Positions 43,800 to 54,249 of a DNA stretch of 64,000 nucleotides are shown here, in pieces. The notes under the pieces are model-generated. The model was given only the letters and a program-made list of their open reading frames with translations. It was not told the origin of the DNA and did no database searches. The DNA comes from Quillaja saponaria (lineage: Eukaryota; Streptophyta; Magnoliopsida; Fabales; Quillajaceae): positions 12,991,532-13,055,531 of the forward strand of contig CM055617.1 of the NCBI GenBank assembly GCA_029379385.1, given 5' to 3'. Every line of letters begins with the position of its first letter. Position 1 is the first letter of the stretch. Both the position numbers and the translations under genes were made by a program.

Positions 43800-44280
43800 T
43801 CCTTAGTTTTCTAATTAGTTTATTCTTGATGGGTAAATAACTTTAATTGATGAGATTTCCTAATTAGATTTACTTAGGTGGATAAGTAAACCTAATTAGA
43901 TGAATGTAGGTTTCCATAAAGTAGAATAAAAAGTTTGTTTGCTAGGCAAGTACTACATAATATAAATATATAGCTTGTGAGAATTGTAGGTATGAGAAAG
44001 AGAAAAATCTAATATTTCTATGAGCTCCTTAGGAGTAACAGTGCAAAAGAGATTAGTAGAGATAAGGCCTGAGAAAGTGAGAATATTATGGGTAGAGTGT
44101 ATTCTTCCTATGCAATCTTTCTTTAAATATTAGTGAATTCTTTTTTCATCCGTAGATATAAGCAAGGGCCTGAACCACGTTATTTCTTGTGTTAATGTTT
44201 ATTTCTTTTCATTTTTACTTATATTTGTGTTCTTGTCCTTTACTATTTTTACTATAACTCATTGGATATAATTCCTAGCA
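43800..44280 (+). repeat. LTR3 of the copia-type array (diverged)
   Basis: It aligns with LTR1 and LTR2 along its length but with many substitutions and indels, and ends TTCCTAGCA where they end TTCCCAACA. CNL sequence begins immediately after it. Confidence 0.7.
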
Positions 44281-44660
44281 ACCTCCAATGCAGTCTTTGT
44301 CACGTTTAGAACATCCAATTCTTCAGACACACAAACTCATGCTTTGAGATCGAATCTCTGTTTCACCTTGTTATTATTATAAACTAAGTTGGCTAATGTA
44401 GTTTTTCCAATCCCACAATGGGAATGACAGATATCTTATTGACACTTCCATCATCAGATAGCAACAAGTTGACTATGGCCTTTTTATCTTTGTCCTTCTA
44501 CCAGAGAAGTTGAAGGAGTTTACTCCGACAATTTCTTCCCAACACCCTCTTCAAGTTTAAGAACATCTTTGTACTTTACAATTGCTTCGATTCTATGAAA
44601 GACATCCTCTGTTCTTGTTGCTAACTCTCTGTCATGTGAACTAAAAGAAGTGAAGAAAGT
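44281..44660 (-). pseudogene. CNL pseudogene, NB-ARC N-terminal portion (disrupted copy, 5' part)
   Basis: It aligns with 22973-23372 of the intact CNL, residues of about 106-239, covering the linker, P-loop and RNBS-A. At the P-loop the intact CCCATTCCCATG stretch is shortened by about 10 bp, which frameshifts the nucleotide-binding motif. Another deletion lies near 44495. Similarity ends at 44660, where block B begins, so the coiled coil and promoter are missing. With 40437-41265 it formed one gene before the insertion. Confidence 0.88.
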
Positions 44661-46098
44661 CGTTCAGTTTTGGGTATGCAACTTAAGATTACAATCAACA
44701 GCATCTCGTCTTGGTAGTGAGGGAAAATAAAAAGAAAAATAGAGAAGAAATCTAGATGGACATTAGAAAGAACAGAAATTACACCTCATAATGATATCAA
44801 GTATACAATGGTCCTCATATTGGTATAAAAAAGTACATATAAACATCACTTTGTTAAAATTTTGAAAATGATATTAATAGAGTTGAATCAGAAACATTGT
44901 GCTTTAAAAAATATAAAGGGTACAAAAAACTGTTGTCCCAAAATAGTTGTTTATGCAAGAAATTAATCTTAAAATACAAAACAAGTAACATATATATTGA
45001 CAGACTTAGATATATAGACATATATACATCACATAACATAAGCTTAAATATTGGACTTAGTTGGAAGTTCACAAATCACGAATATTGGATCTGAAAAGTT
45101 AAGTTCAACTTCAATGAGTTTTTCTGTTTACTGCATATTTCCATATCTTAATTTAAGATCTTCCCTTGGACTTTCATCCTCCTGCATTCTAACTTGTTCA
45201 TCAACTGCCTGCAAGCAATGTGTCTAAATTTTCAATTCATAAAACATGGAAATATTGTGTTTCTTTAATATTAGAAAAGATCTTTAGGGTGGTTGAGGAG
45301 CTTTATTCTAGTTGGTGGTTTAGTTAAACTGTTGCATAAATAAGATTTGACTTAATAACTCACTATGGCCTATAGAACAGAAGGTCTCTCTCTCTCTCGC
45401 TCTCTATATATATATATGTGGAGGGATGGATTGAACAAAGGCTGATCATAGCCTCATATATGGAGTAGCTTGAAAGGAACTTACAATTTAATTGGTATAG
45501 AATATGGCTGATCACCTCCTTTAGGTTTCATTTGTATGAAATGAGAGTGAGTGATCTGTATAATGCTTTAAAAGCAAGCACAACACAGAACATATGCACA
45601 TGATAATAAATATATCTATATATGAAAATGCGTATGAATTTTGATGAGTGGTGTTAGAATGATCATAATTATTAATCATTCACATTATATTGTACTCCAA
45701 AAGCATTGGAAACTAGTTATTGAGCAGACATAAATAAATATATGCCTTCTGTGATTGTTCGTAGAGCACTTATATTTTTGCCTTTTCCTTTCATTTAATT
45801 TCTTGCAATTGCTTCTTCCGGTAGTAATTGTACTATATTTGTAGTAACATGATTGCTTGTAAAATATGGTTAGCTTAGAATATAATCTATACAATACTAA
45901 ACTCAAAAGTAAAGTGGTGGTTTATTGAAGACATACAGGTCACTCAAAATTAAAGTTACAATTGCCAACTGATCAAAATAACTGCATTTTTGATGTATTA
46001 GAAAGAACTTCTATTTGTTTTCTTTTTATTCTTTCTTTTCATTTTTGAACTATGGTGTAATGTCTTTTTTTGAATTTTGCTTATCTGTATTTCAGTAG

Positions 46099-46196
46099 AA
46101 CTGCATTGGCCTGATCAGTCTAACTGTTGGAGTTGTTGCTGCTGTTCTTTCTGAGAATGATGTTGGAATTCTATTCAGTCTCTTAATCACAAACAG
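46099..46196 (+). pseudogene. Decayed ALG6 exon (block B copy)
   Basis: This is the counterpart of 34511-34615. The AG acceptor and GT donor are kept, but the exon is 98 nt instead of 105, so the frame is lost after the SLTVGVVAAVLSE-like part. It is a non-functional captured exon. Confidence 0.75.
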
Positions 46197-46601
46197 GTTC
46201 ATTTTATTAGTTACTGCTCACTACCTTTATATATATCAATTATTTTAAGGAATAACTTTATATATGTAAATTTGTGTGCATAGCTTCTTCCTTTTTTTCT
46301 TATTGTTATTTTTTTTTTCCCATCACGCATTCTTCTGTTGTGGTTGTTGTTGTTGTTTTTTTTTTTTTTTTTTTTTTTCTTTTTTCTAATTTGTCCATCA
46401 TTGCGATTGTACATGTTGTTTATGTATGTATCTGAAAATGAAACAGACATATAGACAATAGACATGCGAACATTAGCTGAGGTACTAGATCATGGAATTA
46501 AAAATGAACAAAAGGAAAGTTCACATCTATCTGAAAATGAGTTTTTTTCTTGGGAGAAAGAAACTAAATTAAATAAACCAAGACTGCTCTTTTGAAAGTG
46601 A

Positions 46602-46793
46602 TTGTTACTCACCCATGCTCAATATAGTGTAAATGTAAGACCAAGATCTGGTAATGGCTTCTATTTGATGATCCAAGTATCGATGATATCAATGATGCAT
46701 GACTTTGATCAAGCTCTAGTACCTTGTGATGTTGATGAAGAATTTAACATCAAATTCAAAGCCTCCTCCATGTCTCTACTGATGCCCATTTAG
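46602..46793 (+). other. Conserved unrecognised open stretch in blocks A and B
   Basis: An open frame of 63 codons in B, starting MLLTHAQYSVNVRPRS and containing HDFDQALVPCDVDEEFN; the A copy (about 34990-35184) has one stop. I recognise no family. It may be another captured exon or untranslated sequence. Only the paralogy supports it. Confidence 0.3.
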
Positions 46794-46923
46794 GTTGGTC
46801 AAGGATGAATTAAATTTGTCCTCTGCCTATTGCTGCAAATGCTCAATTTTGTTTTATAATATTGCTATATTTATATAATCAGTGAGATGGCATGGCTCTT
46901 TAGCATGTCTTGTTTTATATATC

Positions 46924-47089
46924 AAGTTCTGGTCTTGCCTAATCTGCTGCGTATGTGTTTGACTAATACTAAAAGCACAGTTCTGATAGAAAAGTACATC
47001 TAGACTAAGTTCTGGTCTTGCCTAATCTGCTGCGTATGTGTTTGACTAATACTAAAAGCACAGTTCTGATAGAAAAGTACATCTAGACT
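46924..47089. repeat. Tandem duplication, 83 bp x 2 (block B only)
   Basis: 46924-47006 and 47007-47089 are essentially identical, starting 'aagttctggtcttgcctaat'. Block A has a single copy, so the duplication followed the block duplication. Confidence 0.9.
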
Positions 47090-47569
47090 ATCGAAGAACC
47101 TTGCTTGGTTATGTCATGATGAAATTCTGATTTTGTTGTTGTTAGAGTTATCTGGCACTTACGCTATCTGGCCTATTTTAGTTTCTAGTACTCAATTCAA
47201 GTTGTAATTAATATAAGTTAATTATATACTCATTCCCCTTATTATATGTTAATTAGTTATTGTGTTTCAACAAAAGTATATGAGGGCCTCATCTAGCGGT
47301 GGACATCATGATGAAGTTGATTTGGGACAAGATGATGTCGAAAAAGATTAAGAGCACAATGAGGATTTCACGAGATTTTTTAACTAATAGATTTTACTTT
47401 TATAATAGGATATATTAATTGATAAATATTATATAATATTCTATTTAATCATGTTCTATCGTGTTGATTATTTACCTTATTAATTATATGACAATTTTAT
47501 TTTAATATTTTAATATTAATTTATAAAGCTGATTTTTATGAATGAGTTCAAAAAGAAAATCTGGATTAT

Positions 47570-47765
47570 TACAGACCAACTAAGAGATGGTTGGTAAAAT
47601 CAAACAATGTGCCATAATTTTGTAATTACCAACTAACCCATAAGTTGGTAGGTAATTACCATCCAACCCGTAAGTCGGTAGGTAATTACCTACCAACCTC
47701 ATCTATTTGCCAAAAAAAATTCACCGACCAACTTTACCAACAATCTTAGTCCGTAATTACCAGAT
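47570..47765. mobile_element. CACTA subterminal repeat region lacking its terminus (block B)
   Basis: It is homologous to 35930-36115, with repeated GTTGGTAGGTAATTACC and ACCAAC motifs. A deletion removes the CACTA end and joins the repeats directly to the flanking 'gatgataacaaacac' sequence, which in block A lies outside the terminus. Confidence 0.7.
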
Positions 47766-48254
47766 TGATGATAACAAACACAGAAAGAGTGAAGGAAAAA
47801 GAGAAGAGTTCAAGAGCTGTCCAGAATTCTTTAAAAAAGGAAGAAAAGAAAAAAAAAAAGCATTTTTAAATGTCAGAATTACTTATTTATTTTCAGATTT
47901 TGTGTTGTCCTTTTTAATATTCTTGGCATGTTAGAGTTTTTTTTTTTTTTTTTTTTTGAAAATTGTTCCTTTATATGAATCTATTTATTTTTAATCTCAG
48001 TATTTAAAGAGTATTTTAAAACCAACCTATATTGGTTGGGATTTTGCTTTCAAGATTGGGTCGAAGAAAGTACAGAAAGATATAAGATTGTGACAAGTTA
48101 CAATCAACATTATGAAAGGAAAGAGATCGAGGTATTTGTGTGTTCTGTTTCCATGCATATTCAATATGTTACAAGAAAAAACTATAATTATTGAATGCTA
48201 CATAATTTTTTTCTCAATTTCAATTTAGTGACTTCTTTGTTATTTTCCATTCAG

Positions 48255-48397
48255 TTAATTGTTCATTCATATCTTGAATGTGGCCAACCCATTCTTCAGA
48301 ACTATCACGACCACCTGCTGATGAAAACTGGACAGCTAAATTCTTTGGTTACTGTGAGATTTGTAATTCAACATTCATTGCCATTATCTTCGATGAG
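48255..48397 (+). pseudogene. Captured PLAC8-domain exon (cell number regulator 6 / PCR-like)
   Basis: After an AG acceptor the frame reads LIVHSYLECGQPILQNYH, then shifts by one base to PPADENWTAKFFGYCEICNS, and ends at a GT donor (48398). ECGQP, PPADE.WT and FG.C.E are the conserved start of the PLAC8 domain in CNR6-like proteins. Those are small cysteine-rich membrane proteins linked to organ size and metal transport. Only one exon with a frameshift is present, so this is a gene fragment. It sits just right of a CACTA subterminal region in block B. Confidence 0.75.
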
Positions 48398-48400
48398 GTA

Positions 48401-49989
48401 GGTTTCCCATTCTTTTCTTTATCTTTCATTTATTATTATTATTATTTTTTTTTGATTTCCAGTTTTGAGTTATCATTTTTGCTGCCCTGATTTTGGATTT
48501 TTCTTCTTTACTTATAGTAATATTTTTCCTCATGCAATTTTTGTTTTTTTCTTCATAATTTGATTCGTGGTGTTCAATATTTTTTTTCTTTATGCTCTTC
48601 AGTTGCAAATCAAATAATATAAATCAGTTTCATGATGCATGTTTTGGCTTTTAAGATAAACTATTCTTCAAATAGAATTCTTTCTACTCCCGTCCATTGT
48701 ATATTGGATTTTCATTTACAGTTCTTCTTTGTTTTGTGAAATCTGATAATCTGAGAAAAAATATCACATTTTAATGGTGGTTGCATTTGGTTTTAATGGA
48801 ATAATTGATGCTTTTTTTTTTTTTTTTTTTGTGTGGGTTTCTTTTTATATTCTTCTCATGGATGTTTTATATAATGTATTAGATTGTATAAATATACTAC
48901 TCTCTTATCTTTCTATTCCCCAAAGCTTTATATTAAAGTCTATATTATTCTATTGACTTCAAATGTTATATAAAAAATAACTGGATAGTCTTTTATTATC
49001 ATGTTATTCTTATACAATGTACTAAATGAACCTTACTTGTGCAATTTTTGAGCTTGAGATGCTGTTCGACAGTTTTTTAAATTCATGCACCTTTTGCTCA
49101 CAACCATCTTTTCCTCAAGCAAAATCAAATGTGTTGATTTTTACGGATAGAGATCTCTTCGTTCTCATCCTGCTATGTTCCACTGGTAGGAAAATTAGGA
49201 ATTCTGTGATTAGGTACAAAGAAGGATGCAAGTTTAGCTTCTAGGTTTTGTCAAGGTATGTGGTCTTATACTTTCAATTATGAACTCTGTGATTAGGTAA
49301 AAAGATGTAACAAAATACTGAAAAGGAAGTTGCATTTCCTACACTTTGTGGCAGAACTATGACAGAGCTTAAATGTACCTAATCACAGAAGAAGAAAGAA
49401 TTAAATGCACTGATCTTATATTTTTCAAAAAAGAAGAAGAAAGAATTAAATGTTCTTAATTTTTTTTATTCAGGTGATGTGTCTTGTGGGAAAGTGGTGA
49501 AAAACCTAAATAAAGGGTGGGATAATAGATCGAAAAAGGTAACACTGCTTCTCACTCTCTTGCTTGTCCCCTAGCTTTTATTCTCCCACAAGTTCATCTT
49601 ACCTTCACCATTAATTAACAGTTAAATAAAGGATATCTTGACTTCAAGCACCAAAGAACTGGTGAAGCACTATATGGCTCACTGGTTCACAGTTAGGTGG
49701 TGTCACAATTGACGCCTTTAGGACCTAAACATAGTGTAGCAACTGAGGTAGACACTTCTTTCTTGAGAGTTCAAAGAGAAGTTTGACAAGTTTCGAATAC
49801 ATGTTACTTCTATGATTTTGTTGAATACTTATGCAAATTTCTTTGAAACGTGAATGAAAATAGAAGTTTTGTAATGTACTTTATGTTGCGTGTGAAAAAT
49901 GACTTATCAAAAAAGTAATGTTGATGTCATGTTTATTCTTCTGAAATGAGTAATATGCGGTTCTATTATTAATTATTATTTAAAAAATA
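48401..49989. other. Intergenic DNA with partial similarity to about 3020-3110
   Basis: 48775-48870 resembles 3020-3100 ('ggttttaatggaataattga.g'). A 72-codon open frame at 49026-49244 is not recognisable. No supported gene. Confidence 0.5.
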
Positions 49990-50302
49990 AATAAACTTTT
50001 GCCGACCAAGCACAAAGTTGGTCAGTACTTTTTTTTATTTTTATTTTTTAACAAACTGAACATTAATTACCTACAAACCAGTTTTGTAAGAAATGCCTAA
50101 TTTTACTAATGAACTTGAAAAAAATCTAAAAAATTTCACACCAATAACCATTTCAATCAACAATTTGTCGGTATTACCCACGGATGACTTCCCTACAACA
50201 CATTTCTAACAAAAAAAATTGTTAGTAACACTTTACCTACAAATCTTGGATCTTTTTCCCACAAACCTAGTTCGGAGAAAATGCTCAGTTTTTTTATAGT
50301 GT
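49990..50302. mobile_element. Second CACTA-type transposon terminus
   Basis: The right end read inward is CACTATAAAAAAACTGAGCA, related to but distinct from the terminus at 36184. The preceding 300 bp carry GTTGGTCAGTA, 'cctacaaa' and 'ccaataacc' repeats, like CACTA subterminal DNA. No matching left terminus was found. Confidence 0.55.
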
Positions 50303-52194
50303 TCATCATCTTTGGTTCTCGACGATGGTTGATGGTTGCGTCATCTTTTGTAGGTTTAGGAGGTAGGTGATGGAGGTTGTTGGTGACCAATATTATAACA
50401 TGATGTACATTAGTAAGTGGCTGTCAAGAATAGCACATGCACCAAAATTATAAATTTTAAGGTATACCTATAAAAATTGAAGATGTTGTTTTGTATTTGT
50501 TTCTTAATTTTTGGGAATTGAGTTGAAAATTCAAATTATAAAATGTACATCAAATAGGAATTGGAATTGAATAGTCCAATTTTAAATTTCAATTCCAATT
50601 CACTGCATCCAAACATGTCCTTTAGAGATTGCACACTGATTTATAGTGGTTCATCAAATCTTTTGGTTACGTACACTTCTTAAACTCCACTTGAGAGTTC
50701 AATCCACTAACATCATAAATCATATGACTTAACAAAACACTTACAACTGCTAAATTGAAAGGCTAAACAACCTATTCAAGTTCCTCATAATTTAACTTGA
50801 GTAGAAATGTTCCAAATTAATTGTACCCTGTAATTTCTCACTTGCACATTCTCACATAAAGTAAAGGTGTGATTTCGCAGAATCACTTAGCACTTAATTA
50901 CAAAACTTTTTAAAAAGTATGAAAGTTTAGAATTTCAATATTCGAGCAAAAACAGAAGAAATGAAATGAAAAGTTCAAGTTTTTCTTTGTTTCAGAAAAT
51001 TAGAATTTAAAAGTTAAAACTTGAGATTTAAAATTAGCATATGAGCATATAGAATTCGATTATCATTTTTTGTCATGACATTTTCAATATATAGCTTGAG
51101 ATGAATTATAGTTCTTTACTATATTTTGACCTTTGTTTCATAGTAAGCTACACCTGAATAAAGAACTTCCACATAATGTTCTTTTTTGAAATTTCTTGAT
51201 CGTGCATTGAATTTTCAGAGTGGTAGTGCTTTGTATGATTAGAGTAGGTTGAGTTGTCAGTCTTATCATCTTAGTTGTCTTGTTTTTTCAATATATGAAA
51301 TTGGTGCGACGAGGTCCATTTGAATGTTTGATGATCTAAGGAAGATGATGATCAAGTGATCTAGAGAAAAGGTTTAGTTGTCTGTCTTCAAGAACCATTA
51401 TTTGAATATAAGCTCATCTTATTCAATTGACAGATAGGATCTCAGTTAAGAACTTCAGTTGATTTCTTTAATGAAACAACTTTGTTTGGTCTTGTAGAAT
51501 GACAGCTCAACTGATTTAAGTGTATACAACTGATGGAAATACAGTTGATTGTGTTAGTGGAACAATGTCGTTTTTATCGATTTCGGTTGACTGATTTAAA
51601 CCTTTAGCTAACTGAGTGGAAGCTTCAGTTGACTAAATTTTCATGAAACAATGTGTTGTGACTTCATCTATCTTAGACGATATCCACTCAATAATTTCAA
51701 CAGACTAACATTAATTAAAACATTATGTTGAATGACCTTCAACTGAATGATAAAGATACATTGAGTGATTTCAGTTGACTAAAGGTAATCATTGAGACTT
51801 CAGCTGATTGTTTAAGATGAAATGTTGTTGTTGCATACTTCGGTTGACTAAATCCATTCTTCAGCTTACTTGAAAAACATTATCGTATTAGGAACTTCTG
51901 ATTGAGCAATCCACTAAGTAGAATCTTTAACTGACTGATTCCACTAGCTTTAGGTGACATAAATACAATAAAAACAATGTTTAAAAGTTAATTTATTAAT
52001 TATTATAATTTGTATGTAATTGATTACAGTAAAGAATCTAAAATTTTTGATGTTACAATATATAAATACATACACATACATACTATACGTACCAAAGAAG
52101 AAAAAAAAAAAATCACATTAGTCAATATTATCTATCAAAGTTCGTTAGTAAATTTTATCGATATTTTAGTTTAAGAAAATAAACAATTTATCAA
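50303..52194. other. Intergenic DNA with a degenerate TTGACTRA-motif region
   Basis: 50520-50630 has a MITE-like 'ccaattccaattc..ccaaacatgtcc' edge. Between about 51420 and 51960 a motif near 'cagttgactaa' recurs about ten times at irregular spacing; related motifs occur at 63485-63550. It may be an LTR or leader of the adjacent copia element, but no ends were found. Confidence 0.4.
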
Positions 52195-54240
52195 TGGTTA
52201 TCGATCAACCCTGAGAGAGTGAAGACATGTCTTGTTAATGAACTTCTCTTATCAAGATCACCTACATAACCTGAAATAGCATACCCAATTACTAAAGAAT
52301 GTGTATTACTATCCATGTCATAAATTAAACCTACCTTTTGTAGTGCCTCTAAAATATTTCAATATCAATTTCACTGCCTGCCAATGAACCTTACTCGGTT
52401 GGACCATGTATTTGCTAACTAAATTGTATGTCTGTGAAATATTTAGACATGCGCAAACTATGGCATAAATAAGAAGACTGCTTACTGCATTGTAGAATAT
52501 TGAACATTAGACATCTATGCTGAAAGTCTGAAGTGTGATACAATAGGGGTGGGTTTGCAATTCTACATAATAAACCGCTGTACCCTTTCTGTGAATGATA
52601 TAATTTTTCAACTTCTTTGTCTTTGTGAATTTCCATCCTCAAAATTTTCTTCACATTGCCTAGATCTCTTATTTCAAGCTTATAATTCAACTATTTATTT
52701 AACATGTTAAGCTCTATGATTCCCTTGGAAGCAATGAGCATATCATCAACACACTGTAACAAGTAAACCTAAAAACCATCTGATTGATCTTGAAACTATC
52801 AAATCTCTTATACCACTCCCTTGATGATTGTTTCAGCCTATACAAAAACTTTTTATTCAATCATGGCAAGTAACACACGAATAGAATTATGCTTCACTAT
52901 TAGAGAAAACATTTCATTGAAATTTATCACCTCTTTCTGATTGTAGCCCTTAGCAACTAACCATGCCTTAAATCTAGCATCTTCAACCCTTGGAATTTCT
53001 TCCTTTTTTGTGAATCGTGAATACCCACTTGCAGCCAACTAGCTTCTTTCCCTTAGGAAACTTCACCAATTCTAATGTCTGATTCTTATAAAGAAACTCA
53101 ATCTCTTCACTAATGAAAATCACCCATTGTACATATTTAGCACAATTGACAGTCTCTTAAAATGTTAAGGGCTCCTCTGAATACCTGCTCCCTCAGCCAA
53201 AGTAAGTGCATAAGCTATTAAGTCTGTGAAACCATATATTTGAAGTGACTTGATATACCTAATCAATCTATTAGTTGCAACATTATTCTTTCTTTCATGC
53301 TCTTCTGTATTAAAGTCAACTTCATCATCAACAATCTCATGCTAAACCATAGTACCTTTAGGTGTATTGGCTATAGTTTATGGAACTCTACCTTGTTGCC
53401 AACATCTCATTCTCCCTTTAGTCTGAAGACGCAACTACATTCTTCTTAGGGTTAAATATAACTAACTCATCAAAAATAACATTCCTATTGATTATAAATT
53501 TTGATAACTGGCAGTCAAATAATCTGTATCCTTTAATCCCACCTGCATATCTCATAAACATGCACTTTCTGGCTCTAGGCTCAAGCTAACCCAACATTAA
53601 CATAATAATATGCATGACAACTAAATATTTTCAAATTAGAATAATCAGAAGGATACCCGACCATATCTCATTAGGAATTTCATTTTTAACAGCTACTGAT
53701 GGAGACTAGTTGACTAGGTAACTTATTGTGATAGTCACTTCTATCTAGAATTCTCTGTCCAAACCAACATTAGGGAGCATGCATCTTGCTCTCTCCAAGA
53801 GTGTCCAGTTCATTCTCTTTGCAACTCCATTTTGTAAAGAAGTTGATGTAATTGTTCTGCCTTGAAATTTCATTCTCTTCTTATAACTCATTAGATAGGC
53901 CACCACAAAATTTCAACCCGTTACCAGTTCACAGGTGCTTTATCTTCTTTATGACATGGTTCACAATCAGAAACTTCCACTCCTTTGAAGTTTCAAAAAC
54001 TTGATTCTTATGGGTCAGAAAGTAAGTCCAGATCTTTCTAAAAAAAATCATCAATGAAGGTGTGTACATAATTTTTATCTCTTTTGGATGGAACTCCTAA
54101 AAAATTCCACAAATCTAAGTGAACATAATCTAATGTACTCTTGGAGGTGTGACTGGCAATAATGAATTTTTCTCTAAGACCCTTGCAGAGCATAAAAGTC
54201 ATTCATCGGGGTAAACCCTTCATCACAACCAACTATCTCG
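52195..54240 (-). pseudogene. Ty1/copia pol remnant (integrase and reverse transcriptase)
   Basis: Reading down the minus strand: integrase pieces LDYVHLDLWNFLGVPSKRDK and FIDDFF near 54130-54030, and RKCMFMRYAGGIKGYRLFDC near 53560. Reverse transcriptase follows, with LYKNQTLELVKFPKGKKLVG, EDARFKAWLVAKGYNQKEVI, then CVDDMLIASK (usually YVDD) and a LGNVKKILRMEIHKDKEV segment at about 52760-52620. The remnant ends near 52195 with RNase H-proximal sequence. The block around QMDVKTAFLHG is deleted, and stops and frameshifts are frequent. Gag, protease and both LTRs are absent. It is inactive and ends 10-30 bp from an oppositely oriented gypsy remnant. Confidence 0.88.
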
Positions 54241-54249
54241 TACTAAATC

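Larger units (their letters stand above)
41279..44280 (+). mobile_element. Short copia-type element array, LTR-internal-LTR-internal-LTR, inserted in a CNL pseudogene
   Basis: Three LTRs lie at about 41279-41787, 42558-43056 and 43800-44280, separated by two internal regions of about 760 bp. LTR1 starts TGATAG and ends CCCAACA. It is followed by AGTGATATAAGAGCCTGG, a close match to the initiator-Met primer-binding site of copia elements, repeated after LTR2. The internal regions have no gag or pol but contain a minisatellite. LTR1-internal-1 and LTR2-internal-2 are nearly identical at a 1269-bp period; LTR3 is clearly more diverged. The element resembles a TRIM or another non-autonomous copia derivative. 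Confidence 0.8.
44661..48400 (+). repeat. Duplicated block B (paralogue of block A)
   Basis: It is collinear with 32560-36612 at high similarity. It starts 'gttcagttttgggtatgcaa' and runs through the ALG6 exon, a conserved but unrecognised stretch (46602-46793; A copy 34990-35184) and a CACTA subterminal region. After 48180 it continues into sequence that A has lost, including a PLAC8-type exon. Confidence 0.9.
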
